Shown piece by piece: positions 23,906-32,943 of a stretch of DNA of 44,063 nt. Source of the stretch: a virus; IMG/VR virus record IMGVR_UViG_3300025112_000036, positions 1-44,063 of that record; one strand, given 5' to 3'. The position numbers and the translations under genes were made by a program. The number at the start of each line of letters is the position of its first letter. Position 1 is the first letter of the stretch. The notes under the pieces were generated by a model. That model was not told where the DNA came from. It made no database searches and was given only the letters and a program-made list of their open reading frames with translations.

Positions 23906-24069
23906 GAAGTGGTCTCCTTTGCGAGCGGTCCGCTCACGGCTGTTGCAACTTTCTGTGCGAAGGTGTTCAGGTAGGGCTCAGCTGCTGGGCTGGTTTCCTG
24001 GGGTCGCTTCTGTTGCTGCTGGGTGGTAGAAGTATCCTGCTGCTGCTCTTTCTTGGTCGAATCGGCCAA
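23902..24069 (-). CDS. Small Gln-rich hypothetical protein (TTG start)
   Basis: 55 residues: a Gln/Thr-rich first half (KKEQQQDTSTTQQQQKRPQ) and a second half ending LAKETTS. The start is TTG at 24067-24069 with AGGAGG six bases upstream. A CATAAG motif lies about 20 bases further up. It is coupled to the downstream tiny membrane protein by GTGA. No function is recognised. Confidence 0.5.
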   Translation of the reverse strand: MADSTKKEQQQDTSTTQQQQKRPQETSPAAEPYLNTFAQKVATAVSGPLAKETTS

Positions 24070-24089
24070 GGCTGCCTCCTGGCTTCCTC

Positions 24090-24095
24090 CTTATG
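24090..24095 (-). promoter_or_regulatory. CATAAG promoter-like motif for the small inverted island
   Basis: Context is TGACATAAGGAGG on the minus strand, an extended -10-like arrangement. It sits just above the TTG gene at 24069 and back-to-back with the RNA polymerase gene. Confidence 0.45.
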
Positions 24096-24105
24096 TCAGA
24101 AGCGA

Positions 24106-24113
24106 GATACCCT
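24106..24113 (+). promoter_or_regulatory. GATACCCT motif upstream of the RNA polymerase gene
   Basis: The same octamer occurs at 34948 before another plus-strand gene. If TACCCT acted as a -10 box, transcription would begin close to the RNA polymerase ATG at 24120 and give a nearly leaderless message; no good Shine-Dalgarno site precedes that ATG. Confidence 0.3.
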
Positions 24114-24119
24114 TAGGCG

Positions 24120-27100
24120 ATGCCCAATCTGAACCCAGAAGCCGCCTTCGAGAGCATGAAGACCCAGGTGGAGGCTGCGATAAAGGGCCAGTTCCCCTTC
24201 GAGGGCAAGAAGAGGCGGCTCGAGCTCATTTCACTGGCCTTCGACGAGAGGGCCTCAGAGCCTACGGCAGCCCACCACGTGGACAACGTCCACGCCCAGT
24301 ACAACGCCAAGACCAAGGGACGGACCTGGGGGGTGCCGCTACGAGGTCAGCTGCGCCTGGTGGACCTGGAGACCAGGAAGACAGTCGAAGAGACCACACT
24401 CACCCTCGCACTCCTTCCGAAGCTCACGCGCCGGTACTCCTACGTCATCGAGGGCCAGGAGCGACAGCACGACAGCGTCTTCCGGTCCATGCCCCGGCCC
24501 TACCACCGGATCGCCAACAACGGGGAGATCCAGGCGGAGTGGAACCTGGCTCGAGGGCTTGGGTTCAAGCTGATCTACTACCCGGTGAAGGGCCACATCC
24601 GGATGAAGCTGGGGGAGACCCACGTTCCCGTGGGCTCCGTCCTCAAAGTCATGGGCGTCGGCGATGCCACCATGGAGCGGTACTTCGGGCGGGTGGTGTA
24701 CGAAGCCTGCAAGAAGGACATGAAGCCAGTGGACCTGGACAAGATGTTCAAGTCCCTCAGGCTTCGTAAGCAAGAAGACAGGGGGACGATCGCCCCGGAT
24801 GAGAAGAAGCGGCGCATTCTTGCGTACTTCTCGGAGCAGACAGAGGTCTGGCCCGATGCCATGGAGTCCGCGTTCGGGAAGCCGTTCTCCACGGTCACGT
24901 CTGAGGGGCTTCTCCTCTCTTCGAAGCGTCTCCTCGCCATCCAGCATGGGCGGAACAAGGAGAACCCCACCATCCAGGAGAAGCCGGACGACCGTCAGGC
25001 CCTGTCTTCGAAGTACCTGACCAGCACCGAGGACTTCATCGTAGAGGCCATCGCAAAGAAGACGGCGGAGCTGAAGCGTCGAGTCCTGCAGCGGATCGAC
25101 AGGGACGATCGAGGGATCGCCAACATCTTCAACAACCACGACTTCAACAAGGTCATCAACGGGGTCTTCGAGCACGCACAGCGCCCGGACCAGACGAACC
25201 CGCTGCAGATGCTGTCTGGCCATGTCCGCACCACCATCCGCGGCTCCGAGTACGGCGGTGTGGGCGGGAGTCAGACCAACGTCAACAAGGACAAGCAGAT
25301 CAACCCCACGCACCTCGGCTTCCTGGATACCATCCAGACGCCGGAGTCGAGCGACACGGGCATCGCCCTGCATCTCCCGCTCGGGGTGCAGTCCGAGCGG
25401 GCCCCAGACCGGAAGGGCCGTGCCTCCTCGGGCCACCTGATCAAGACCAGGGTCTACGACGTCAAGGCCAAGGAGTGGGTGATGGCGACGCCGGGCCTGC
25501 TCGAGCGTGCCAACGTCGCCTTCCCCGACCAGGTCAAGTGGTCCGGGAAGATCCCGGTTCCCATCGCCCAAGAAGTCATCTGCTACGACTCCGAGCGGCA
25601 ACAGTCCCGGATGCCGTGGAACAAGGTCCAGTACATCCTTCCCTCGTCGAAGGCCCTCTTCTCGTTCAGCGCGAACCTCATCCCCTTCCTGCAGAACAAC
25701 AACGGCAACCGAGGGATGATGGCCGCCAAGCAGCAGGAGCAGGCAGTCTCTCTCAAGGACCGGGAAGCACCCCTGGTCCAGACCCAGACAGATGAGGGAG
25801 GGACGTTCGAAGAGACCGTCGGCAGCTTCTCTGCGCACTACGCTCCCGTTGCTGGAACGGTGGTGAAGGTCCAGAAGGACATGATCCACATCCGGGGAGT
25901 CGGCCGGAAGGTGACCAAGGTCCCCATCTACAAGGACTTCCCCCTCAACGGGGCGAAGACCTTCGTCACGGCACACCCGGTGGTGAAGGCTGGAGACGCG
26001 GTCAAGAAGGGCCAGCTCATCGCCGACACCAACTACACCCGGGACGGGAAGTTGGCGATGGGGAAGAACCTCCGCGTCGCCTACATGCCCTACAAGGGGC
26101 TAAACTTCGAAGACGGGGTGGTCATCTCCGAGACCGCGGCCAAGAAGCTGACCTCGGACCACATGCACCAGGAGTCCGTGACCATCTACCCAGGGATGCT
26201 GGGAGGTACGGAGGCAGGCGATCTGGGGCAGTGGGTGCGCTACGCGATCCCCGAGCGCACCACCATGGGGAAGATGTCCAAGCTGGACAAGAGCGGCGTC
26301 ATCAAGGAGGGAACTCCCGTAGAGAGCGGGGACGTCATGGTGGCGGTCCTCTCCCCTTCCCAGGATGCCAAGGAGGACGAGCTCCACTCTCGTCTCCACA
26401 GGTCCCTGGTGAAGCCCTACCGGGACAAGTCTCTGGTCTGGGACCACAGCTACCCGGGCAAGGTCATCAAGGTCATCCAGCACAACAACACGGTCACCGT
26501 GCACGTCCGGACGGAAGAGCCGATGGTGGTCGGCGACAAGCTGTGCGGACGCCACGGGAACAAGGGCATCGTCTCGCGCATCGTCCCCGACCACAAGATG
26601 CCGCACGATGCCGAGGACGCCCCGGTCCACATCCTGCTCAACCCTGCAGGTGTGCCGTCTCGGATGAATGTCGGACAGGTCCTCGAGACGGCAGCCTCCA
26701 AGATCGCCAAGAAGACGGGCAAGCCCTACATCATCGAGAACTTCACCCCCGGTGTGGACTACTCGGCCAAGATCAAGATGGACCTGGCCAAGCACGGCCT
26801 GTCCGACACGGAAGTGCTCTACGACCCTGAGACCCGGCGTCCCCTGGGGAAGATTCTCACAGGTGACCAGTACATCCTGAAGCTCCACCACAGCGTCGAC
26901 AAGAAGCAGACGGCCCGCTCCTACGGGACCTACACCGGAGCTGGAGACGCGCCCTCTGGGTCAGGCATCCCTGGTGGCGGCCAGAAGATGGACCTGCTGA
27001 CGACCTACTCGATGCTCTCCCACGGAGCGAAGCACAACCTCCGGGAGGCACAGTCGTTCAAAAGCGATGGAGAACAGGAGCGAGTCTGGGATGCCGTGAT

Positions 27101-30100
27101 GCTGGGGCACCCGCTGCCGGCACCTGAGTCCGCAGCGGGTATGCGGAACTTCATGGCGTACCTCCGAGTCCTCGGAGTGAACGCGGAGAAGAAGGGGGAC
27201 CAGTACGTCCTCATGCCGCTCACGGACAAGCAGACCAAGAAGGTCTCCAACGGGCTCATCGAGAATCCGGAGAAGGCCCTCTACGCCAAGGGTGCCCTGA
27301 CTATCGACGAGGCCAAGGGACTCTTCGAGCCGCGCATCACCGGTGGCCGGGACGGCCCCTACTGGTCCCACATCGATCTCGCAGAAAGGATGCCGGGCCC
27401 CCTCTACGAAAAGGCCATCCAGTCCGTCCTCAACATCAAGAAGTCGGAGTATGCGGAGCTCACCAGCGACAAGCTCGTAGACGGGAAGTCCGGGTTCAAG
27501 ACCATCGTCGAGAGGCTGGAAGCCATCGATGTCGACAAGGACCTCGCCAAAGCCAAGGCCTCCCTCTCATCGCTCCGTGGCAGTCCTCTCAACAAGGCCT
27601 ACCGCCGGGTGCGCTACCTCGAGGCCCTCAAGAAGAACGGGATCTCCCCGGTGGACGCGTACACCAACAAGACCTTGCCCGTCATTCCTCCCAAGATGCG
27701 AAAGGTCTCCATCGGGCTGGACGGGAAGCAGATCCTGGACGACATGAATGGTCTCTACCTCCAGGTCGGCTACGCGAATGGGGCCTTGGCCAGGTCACAC
27801 GCATCGAATCCTGAAGACGAAAAGCAGAAGGAGCGAGCTCACCTCTACACCGCCATCAAGGCGCTGCGCATCACGGGGATGAGCATCGGCAAGGGCAAGG
27901 CAGCCCGGCACCACGCGGGAATGATGGAGCGCCTCACTGGCAAGATCCAGGGTGAAGGAGCTCCGAAGCACTCGTTCCCGCAGAAGGGGGTGCTTGGTCG
28001 CCGACAGGACCTGTCTGGGCGGTCGACCATCGTCCCCGAGCCGGACATGGGCCTGGACGAGGTGGGCATCCCCATCCCCATCGCCCTCGAGATGTACAAG
28101 CCCTTCGTGGTTCGGGAGCTCCGCCGACAGGGAGTGACCCCCGCACGTGGCCTGAAGATGGTCATGGAGAAGGACGAGAAGGCCCTGCGTGCACTGGAGG
28201 AGGTGGTCAAGGATCATCCCGTCCTCCTCAAGCGTGACCCGGCCCTCCACAAGTTCTCCGCCATGGCGTTCCGCCCTCGGCTCATTCATGGGAAGGCCAT
28301 TGCTATCCACCCTCTGGCCTGCGGCGGCTTCAACGCGGACTTCGACGGGGATGCCATGGCACTCTTTGTCCCGGTCGGCGATGAGGCCATCGACGAGGCC
28401 AGAGGAATGGTCCCGTCCAAGAACCTTTTCTCACCCACTCACTTCGGACTGATGTCCACCCCTGGCCAGGGTTCGCTGCTCGGGCTGTACCAGGCCTCGA
28501 AGTGGGGGGCGGCGGCGGCAGTCCCCAACAAGGTGACCCGGAAGCAGGTCATCAAGCTGATGGAGGATGGGAAGCTCAAGCCGGACAACGTCGTTGCCGT
28601 CGACGGGAAGCTCACGACTCCTGGTCGGCTGGCCTTGGCAGAGACACTTCCCCCGGAGCTCAGGAACCACGAGAAGCTGCTGTACGACAAGCAGTTCCGC
28701 CTGGACAAGGGGGGCATGAAAGAGGTCATGACCGAGGCAGCTCGGAAAGATGAGAAGCACTTCCCCAAGACGGTCAACGACTGGAAGGACGTCGGGAACC
28801 GGCTGGCGTACCTGAGCGGTAGCTCCATCAGCATCAACGACTTCCACGACGGACACAAGTTCCGCGACCACATCCTCGCCCCCTACAAGCGGGAAGAGGC
28901 CGCCGTCCTGCGCTCGAAGGCCTCCAAGAAGGTGAAGGACAAGAAGGTCATCGAGATCTACGGCCGCGCGCAGGAGGAGCTCGAGACCGTCGGGAAGAAG
29001 CGCTACGCCGCCATCGGCGAGAACAAGATGTTCGAGTGGACGAGCTCGGGAGCTCGAGGCAACTGGGGGCAGTTCTCCCAGCTGGTCTTCGGCCCTATGC
29101 TGGTCCTGGATGCCGAGAAGAAGACGGTCGCTGTCCCGCTCACCAAGTCCTACGGTGAGGGCCTTTCCCTCTCGGAGTACTGGGCCTCGATGCACGGAGC
29201 TCGCAAGGGCATCCTCGACCGCGTCGCCGGTACTCAGGAGCCCGGTGCCCTGACGAAGGACATCATCAACACCGTCATCGACTACAAGATCTCCAACAAG
29301 GATTGCGGAGACACCTCAGGGACTCAGATGAGCCCTCGAGACCTTGATGTCGTCGGTCGGTTCCTCGCAGGACAAGTCACCCTGAAGGCAGGTGCGACCT
29401 TCAAGGCAGGAACTGCTCTGGACACCCGCATCCTGACCCGCATCCGCAACGCGGGGATCATGCAGATCCCCGTCCGCTCCCCTCTGCACTGCAAGATGCA
29501 AACTGGCATCTGCGCGATGTGCTACGGCCAGAACCAGAACGGGAAGCTTCACCGTGCGGGTGTCAACATCGGCACCATCGCCGGCCAGTCTCTCGGCGAG
29601 CCAGTCACTCAGCTCACCATGGAAACATTCCACAGTGGAGGAGTCGCCGGCGGCAAGGACGTTGTCGGAGCCTTCGACCGAGTGAAGCAGCTCTTCTTCG
29701 TGCCAGACAAGCTCACCAACGCTGCCACTCTGGCCACTGTCGGGGGGCGCATTGAGAGTGCCAGCAAGGACGCGCGAGGCGGGCACTCTGTCTTCATCAA
29801 GGGGAAGGAGCACCGGGTCATCACTGGTGACCTGCTCCCGAGCATCCGGGTCGGAGCAATGGTGTCGAAGGGAGATGCTCTCTCTACGGGGCCGATCAAC
29901 CCCCACCATCTCCTGCAGCAGACGAACAGCATGCCGCAGGTCCGGAACTACCTCACCGGGGAGCTCGACCTGGCGTACAACGGGGACAAGCCTTCAGGTT
30001 CGGTCCGTCGCCGGAACATCGAGACGGTCGTCCGGGCGATGACCAACAGGACCATGATCACCGATGCTCCCCCGGAGTCCGGCTTCCTGCGAGGGCAGCG

Positions 30101-30395
30101 GGCGTACCTTTCCAGGGTCGAGGGCTATAATGCCCAGGCACTCACTGAGGGCCGTCAGGGGATCAAGCACGCACCCCAGCTGAAGTCCATGACTCAGATC
30201 CCGGTTACCGGGACTGAAGACTGGATGGGCCGATTGAACTACCGTGGGCTCAAGAACACCTTTGAAGAGGGGGCCGCCCAGGGCTGGGCCTCCGACATCC
30301 ACGGGGACCATCCCATTCCTGGTCTGATGCACGGCGCAGAGTTTGGCATCCGCCCTTACAAACCCAAGAAGTCCTACAGTAGGAAGAAGAAATGA
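24120..30395 (+). CDS. Single-chain fused beta-beta' DNA-directed RNA polymerase
   Basis: 2091 residues, joining bacterial-type beta and beta' cores in one chain. In the beta part: IQTPESSDTGIAL (about 405, compare [10 protein letters not shown]), IPFLQNNNGNRGMMA (about 523, compare FLEHDDANRALMG), FEDGVVIS (about 663) and GRHGNKGIVSRIVP (about 810) with the NPAGVPSRMNVGQ motif. In the beta' part: the catalytic NADFDGDAM (D1407, D1409, D1411), bridge helix EYWASMHGARKGIL through ALTKDI (about 1686-1717), zinc Cys C1729, C1791, C1798, C1801, and trigger loop NIGTIAGQSLGEPVTQLTMETFHSGG (about 1816-1841). It is shorter than E. coli beta plus beta' (about 2750). The beta' N-terminal zinc ribbon was not seen and the rifampicin-pocket segment is cut down. 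No alpha, omega or sigma gene is in the window. It is coupled by ATGA to the next virion gene. Confidence 0.95.
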   Translation: MPNLNPEAAFESMKTQVEAAIKGQFPFEGKKRRLELISLAFDERASEPTAAHHVDNVHAQYNAKTKGRTWGVPLRGQLRLVDLETRKTVEETTLTLALLPKLTRRYSYVIEGQERQHDSVFRSMPRPYHRIANNGEIQAEWNLARGLGFKLIYYPVKGHIRMKLGETHVPVGSVLKVMGVGDATMERYFGRVVYEACKKDMKPVDLDKMFKSLRLRKQEDRGTIAPDEKKRRILAYFSEQTEVWPDAMESAFGKPFSTVTSEGLLLSSKRLLAIQHGRNKENPTIQEKPDDRQALSSKYLTSTEDFIVEAIAKKTAELKRRVLQRIDRDDRGIANIFNNHDFNKVINGVFEHAQRPDQTNPLQMLSGHVRTTIRGSEYGGVGGSQTNVNKDKQINPTHLGFLDTIQTPESSDTGIALHLPLGVQSERAPDRKGRASSGHLIKTRVYDVKAKEWVMATPGLLERANVAFPDQVKWSGKIPVPIAQEVICYDSERQQSRMPWNKVQYILPSSKALFSFSANLIPFLQNNNGNRGMMAAKQQEQAVSLKDREAPLVQTQTDEGGTFEETVGSFSAHYAPVAGTVVKVQKDMIHIRGVGRKVTKVPIYKDFPLNGAKTFVTAHPVVKAGDAVKKGQLIADTNYTRDGKLAMGKNLRVAYMPYKGLNFEDGVVISETAAKKLTSDHMHQESVTIYPGMLGGTEAGDLGQWVRYAIPERTTMGKMSKLDKSGVIKEGTPVESGDVMVAVLSPSQDAKEDELHSRLHRSLVKPYRDKSLVWDHSYPGKVIKVIQHNNTVTVHVRTEEPMVVGDKLCGRHGNKGIVSRIVPDHKMPHDAEDAPVHILLNPAGVPSRMNVGQVLETAASKIAKKTGKPYIIENFTPGVDYSAKIKMDLAKHGLSDTEVLYDPETRRPLGKILTGDQYILKLHHSVDKKQTARSYGTYTGAGDAPSGSGIPGGGQKMDLLTTYSMLSHGAKHNLREAQSFKSDGEQERVWDAVMLGHPLPAPESAAGMRNFMAYLRVLGVNAEKKGDQYVLMPLTDKQTKKVSNGLIENPEKALYAKGALTIDEAKGLFEPRITGGRDGPYWSHIDLAERMPGPLYEKAIQSVLNIKKSEYAELTSDKLVDGKSGFKTIVERLEAIDVDKDLAKAKASLSSLRGSPLNKAYRRVRYLEALKKNGISPVDAYTNKTLPVIPPKMRKVSIGLDGKQILDDMNGLYLQVGYANGALARSHASNPEDEKQKERAHLYTAIKALRITGMSIGKGKAARHHAGMMERLTGKIQGEGAPKHSFPQKGVLGRRQDLSGRSTIVPEPDMGLDEVGIPIPIALEMYKPFVVRELRRQGVTPARGLKMVMEKDEKALRALEEVVKDHPVLLKRDPALHKFSAMAFRPRLIHGKAIAIHPLACGGFNADFDGDAMALFVPVGDEAIDEARGMVPSKNLFSPTHFGLMSTPGQGSLLGLYQASKWGAAAAVPNKVTRKQVIKLMEDGKLKPDNVVAVDGKLTTPGRLALAETLPPELRNHEKLLYDKQFRLDKGGMKEVMTEAARKDEKHFPKTVNDWKDVGNRLAYLSGSSISINDFHDGHKFRDHILAPYKREEAAVLRSKASKKVKDKKVIEIYGRAQEELETVGKKRYAAIGENKMFEWTSSGARGNWGQFSQLVFGPMLVLDAEKKTVAVPLTKSYGEGLSLSEYWASMHGARKGILDRVAGTQEPGALTKDIINTVIDYKISNKDCGDTSGTQMSPRDLDVVGRFLAGQVTLKAGATFKAGTALDTRILTRIRNAGIMQIPVRSPLHCKMQTGICAMCYGQNQNGKLHRAGVNIGTIAGQSLGEPVTQLTMETFHSGGVAGGKDVVGAFDRVKQLFFVPDKLTNAATLATVGGRIESASKDARGGHSVFIKGKEHRVITGDLLPSIRVGAMVSKGDALSTGPINPHHLLQQTNSMPQVRNYLTGELDLAYNGDKPSGSVRRRNIETVVRAMTNRTMITDAPPESGFLRGQRAYLSRVEGYNAQALTEGRQGIKHAPQLKSMTQIPVTGTEDWMGRLNYRGLKNTFEEGAAQGWASDIHGDHPIPGLMHGAEFGIRPYKPKKSYSRKKK

Positions 30396-31438
30396 ACGTC
30401 GACGAAACGATGGCCCTCTACGAAGAGGCCCTCTACAAGGAGGCCGCCCCGCTCATCGGGGCGGGTGTGGGCGCGGCTACCGCGGACCCGAAGTCGCGCG
30501 GGCGTGGGGCCATGTACGGTGCGGGCCTTGGACTGCTGGCTGGAGGGACGTTGGCTGTTGGCGGAGCCTTGGTTGGTGGCGGAGCCTCCGCCTTCAAGAA
30601 TCGTGGAGCCTTCCAGAGTGCTGGAAGAGCTGCAGAGCATGCTGCTCACGGGATGGATGCGGCGGCTCACGCTGCTCACGCTGCGGGTCCTGAGGTTCGC
30701 AAGGCCTACGAGCTCCTCATCGGTGGCCGTGGGGACGTGCACTGGGCCAAGAGGGAAGCGGCCGAGATCTTCGCGGGGCACAAGATCAAGAGCCACCACT
30801 GGGAGCAAGCAGGCAAGCATTTCGCAGACCACGCACACCACCATGGCGCGCATCGCCAGGCTGCGGAAGCTGCTGGACATGCAGGTGCTCGAGGTGTCGC
30901 CAGCAGCAACACAGGTGCTGGGATGGGTTGGGTTGGCGGTGGAGTCGCCGGCGGTGCCACCGGCGGGCACCTGGCCAAGAAGGACCAGGCCAAGAACGAG
31001 AAGAAGGCCAGTGCTGCGGCCATCAAGGTGGCCAGCATCTACGGCCGGGCGTGGGAGCTCAACGAGATCGACAAGGTCGCTGACAGCTACGACGTCGAGC
31101 ACCTGCCCGAGCACTACAAGGAGGCCCTCTACAAGGAGGCCATCATGGGCGGTCTCGTAAAGACGGTCGGCAACATCGGCGGCATGATGGCCAAGGGGGT
31201 CACGCGAGCAGCACAAGCCATCGCTCCCAAGGCAGCCAAGGGCGTGGAGCAAGGGGCAGTGTCAGGTGCCATCCGTGGCGGGGCAGCACGCGCAGCGAAT
31301 CTCATGCGCAAGAACAAGGCGATGACCGGAGCTGTCGGACTGGGCACCGCTGGCACGCTCGCAGGCGGGTCAGGCTTCGCGGCCGGTCGCTTGAGCAAGA
31401 AGTCTGCTCCTCGTCTTCAGGTGCGAGTGCGGCGGTAG
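30392..31438 (+). CDS. Gly/Ala-rich membrane-active virion protein, possible ejection protein
   Basis: 348 residues, not recognised as a family. Three glycine-zipper hydrophobic regions are visible (near residues 20-70 from APLIGAGVGAA, near 180-200 GWVGGGVAGGATGG, and near 310-335 AVGLGTAGTLAGG), separated by His/Ala-rich helices. EEALYKEAAPLIG near the N-terminus and KEALYKEAIMGGL near residue 245 are near-identical, so the motif is duplicated inside one protein. The start ATG overlaps the RNA polymerase stop (ATGA), so the two are made together. The amphipathic glycine-rich build is like proteins that enter the host envelope with the DNA; that role is inferred. Confidence 0.72.
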   Translation: MNVDETMALYEEALYKEAAPLIGAGVGAATADPKSRGRGAMYGAGLGLLAGGTLAVGGALVGGGASAFKNRGAFQSAGRAAEHAAHGMDAAAHAAHAAGPEVRKAYELLIGGRGDVHWAKREAAEIFAGHKIKSHHWEQAGKHFADHAHHHGAHRQAAEAAGHAGARGVASSNTGAGMGWVGGGVAGGATGGHLAKKDQAKNEKKASAAAIKVASIYGRAWELNEIDKVADSYDVEHLPEHYKEALYKEAIMGGLVKTVGNIGGMMAKGVTRAAQAIAPKAAKGVEQGAVSGAIRGGAARAANLMRKNKAMTGAVGLGTAGTLAGGSGFAAGRLSKKSAPRLQVRVRR

Positions 31439-31441
31439 GCC

Positions 31442-32656
31442 ATGAAGGGGTCCATACCGGGCGCAGCGCGTCGTGCTCAGCGCAGTATGGCGCGCAGCGG
31501 CATTGACCCTGCTCACATCCTCGCGGGCAGAATCGTAGATGTAGACCCTGTGCAGTGGACCTGCCTGGTCAGGACGGAGCTGTACGCCAAAGTCTTTCGC
31601 GACGTGTCCATCGGCTCTCTCTACGTCCATCCCATGGATGGAGAGGGTGTTCACGTCATGCCGGAAGTGGGTGCCCCTGTCTGGGTGGGGATCTCTTCCG
31701 AGGGAGATCTTCGTCCCTTCATTGTGGGCTACCGTCCCTACTTCCAGAGGGACTCCACCTCTACGACCTACCCCAACAAGATCGGTGCCCGCTCCAACCG
31801 TCCCACAATGACTCCGGGGGATATCTTCCTCCAGACCCGGGACCGGAACGGCCTTCGCCTCCGTCGTGGCGGCGTCACGGAGATCTTTGCCTCACCACTG
31901 GCACGCACCGTCTACCAGGCGCGCGAGGGAACGATCTACTCCCTCTGCAAGAACCACAAGTTGGATGTGGTTTCAGGAGCCACCAGGTGGCTGACCGCCC
32001 CAGCAGAGCAGGACGATGAGGGGAAGCAGGCGACCACCTTCATGGGCCGCGTGAAGGAGTTCTCCAGCCACAAGGGCCACGTTGTCCAGCTGGACGCAGG
32101 TGGTGCTCTCGAGATTCCTGCTGAGGGTGCCACCGATGGAGAGAGCGGAGTCTATGGAGCTGCTCCTCAGTCCGCCGAGCTCGTCAGTGCCCCTGTCCTT
32201 CGGCTTCGGGTCTTCCAGGATGGAGATCAGTGGGAGGATGACCTTCAGGAAGCTGTTTCACTGGCTATGGACAAAGAGGGACAGGTGGAGCTGGCGCAGA
32301 AGGGGGCCCTCCACGTCGAGATCCGCGGCAGCAGCAACGTCACGCTGAAGCTTTCGCCGGATGGCAAGGTGTCCCTCGAAGCGGACAGTGATGTAGATGT
32401 CGTGACGAGCGGCAACTACACCCAGAAAGCCGGGACTGCTGCGCTGCAGATGAAGAACGACGGCAGCACCGTGGCGGTAGGGGTCCCTCTCGCCAAGGTC
32501 CTGTTCGACCTTCAGTTCAGCCCGATGCTTGCAGCGTCACTACTGGAACTCTCCATGGGCCTCAAGGCTCTCGGCATGCCCACAACTGCGACAGACGCGA
32601 TGTTCAGTGCCCTTCAGACGCAGACCTTCACAGCCTCGAAGCTGGAGACGCAGTAA
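31442..32656 (+). CDS. Tail spike/baseplate protein, gpV/gp5-like
   Basis: 404 residues. The N-terminal part fits the OB-fold of phage baseplate assembly protein V and related hub proteins: AGRIVDVDPVQWTCLVRT, then SLYVHPMDGEGVHVMPEVGAPVWVGISSEGDLRPFIVGYRPY. The C-terminal part is rich in short beta repeats (HVEIRGSSNVTLKLSPDGKVSLEADSDVDVVTSGNY), as in the trimeric beta-helix of membrane-puncturing spikes. A short helical tail follows. No lysozyme domain is seen. It would sit at the tip of the tail and pierce the cell envelope, which points to a tail with a central spike. It starts three bases after the previous gene. Confidence 0.72.
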   Translation: MKGSIPGAARRAQRSMARSGIDPAHILAGRIVDVDPVQWTCLVRTELYAKVFRDVSIGSLYVHPMDGEGVHVMPEVGAPVWVGISSEGDLRPFIVGYRPYFQRDSTSTTYPNKIGARSNRPTMTPGDIFLQTRDRNGLRLRRGGVTEIFASPLARTVYQAREGTIYSLCKNHKLDVVSGATRWLTAPAEQDDEGKQATTFMGRVKEFSSHKGHVVQLDAGGALEIPAEGATDGESGVYGAAPQSAELVSAPVLRLRVFQDGDQWEDDLQEAVSLAMDKEGQVELAQKGALHVEIRGSSNVTLKLSPDGKVSLEADSDVDVVTSGNYTQKAGTAALQMKNDGSTVAVGVPLAKVLFDLQFSPMLAASLLELSMGLKALGMPTTATDAMFSALQTQTFTASKLETQ

Positions 32657-32910
32657 TGGCCCTCGACCAGACCGTCATGAGGGATGATCTCGTCACGAAG
32701 ATGGAGGAGAACATCGAGGGCTTCGATGACCTCGCCCCCTCCCTCAAAGAGACCCTTCGAGAAGGACTCGCCACAGCACTGTCCAAGTGGTTGTACGAGC
32801 AGCTCACGGAGAACGCGAGCGCCTCCTTCGCAGCGGGTACCATCGTCGGTACCGACACCAGTGGGGATACCCACTCAGCCCTCACTGCTTCAGCGGGAAC
32901 CATCTCCTGA
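32656..32910 (+). CDS. Small hypothetical protein after the spike gene
   Basis: 84 residues, not recognised. The N-terminus is acidic and helical (DDLVTKMEENIEGFDDLAPSLKETLREG), followed by a Ser/Thr/Ala-rich end (GTIVGTDTSGDTHSALTASAG). The start ATG shares its first base with the stop of the spike gene (TAATG). Small proteins at this place are often spike tips or baseplate adaptors, but nothing specific is seen. Confidence 0.7.
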   Translation: MALDQTVMRDDLVTKMEENIEGFDDLAPSLKETLREGLATALSKWLYEQLTENASASFAAGTIVGTDTSGDTHSALTASAGTIS

Positions 32911-32943
32911 AGCTGTTATTCTCACGTATCCACAGGATTACTC

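Noticed and set aside
30126-30131. TATAAT, a perfect sigma70 -10 hexamer, near the 3' end of the RNA polymerase gene
   Set aside because: It lies inside coding sequence (Gly-Tyr-Asn), no matching -35 was seen, and one copy in 44 kb is expected by chance.
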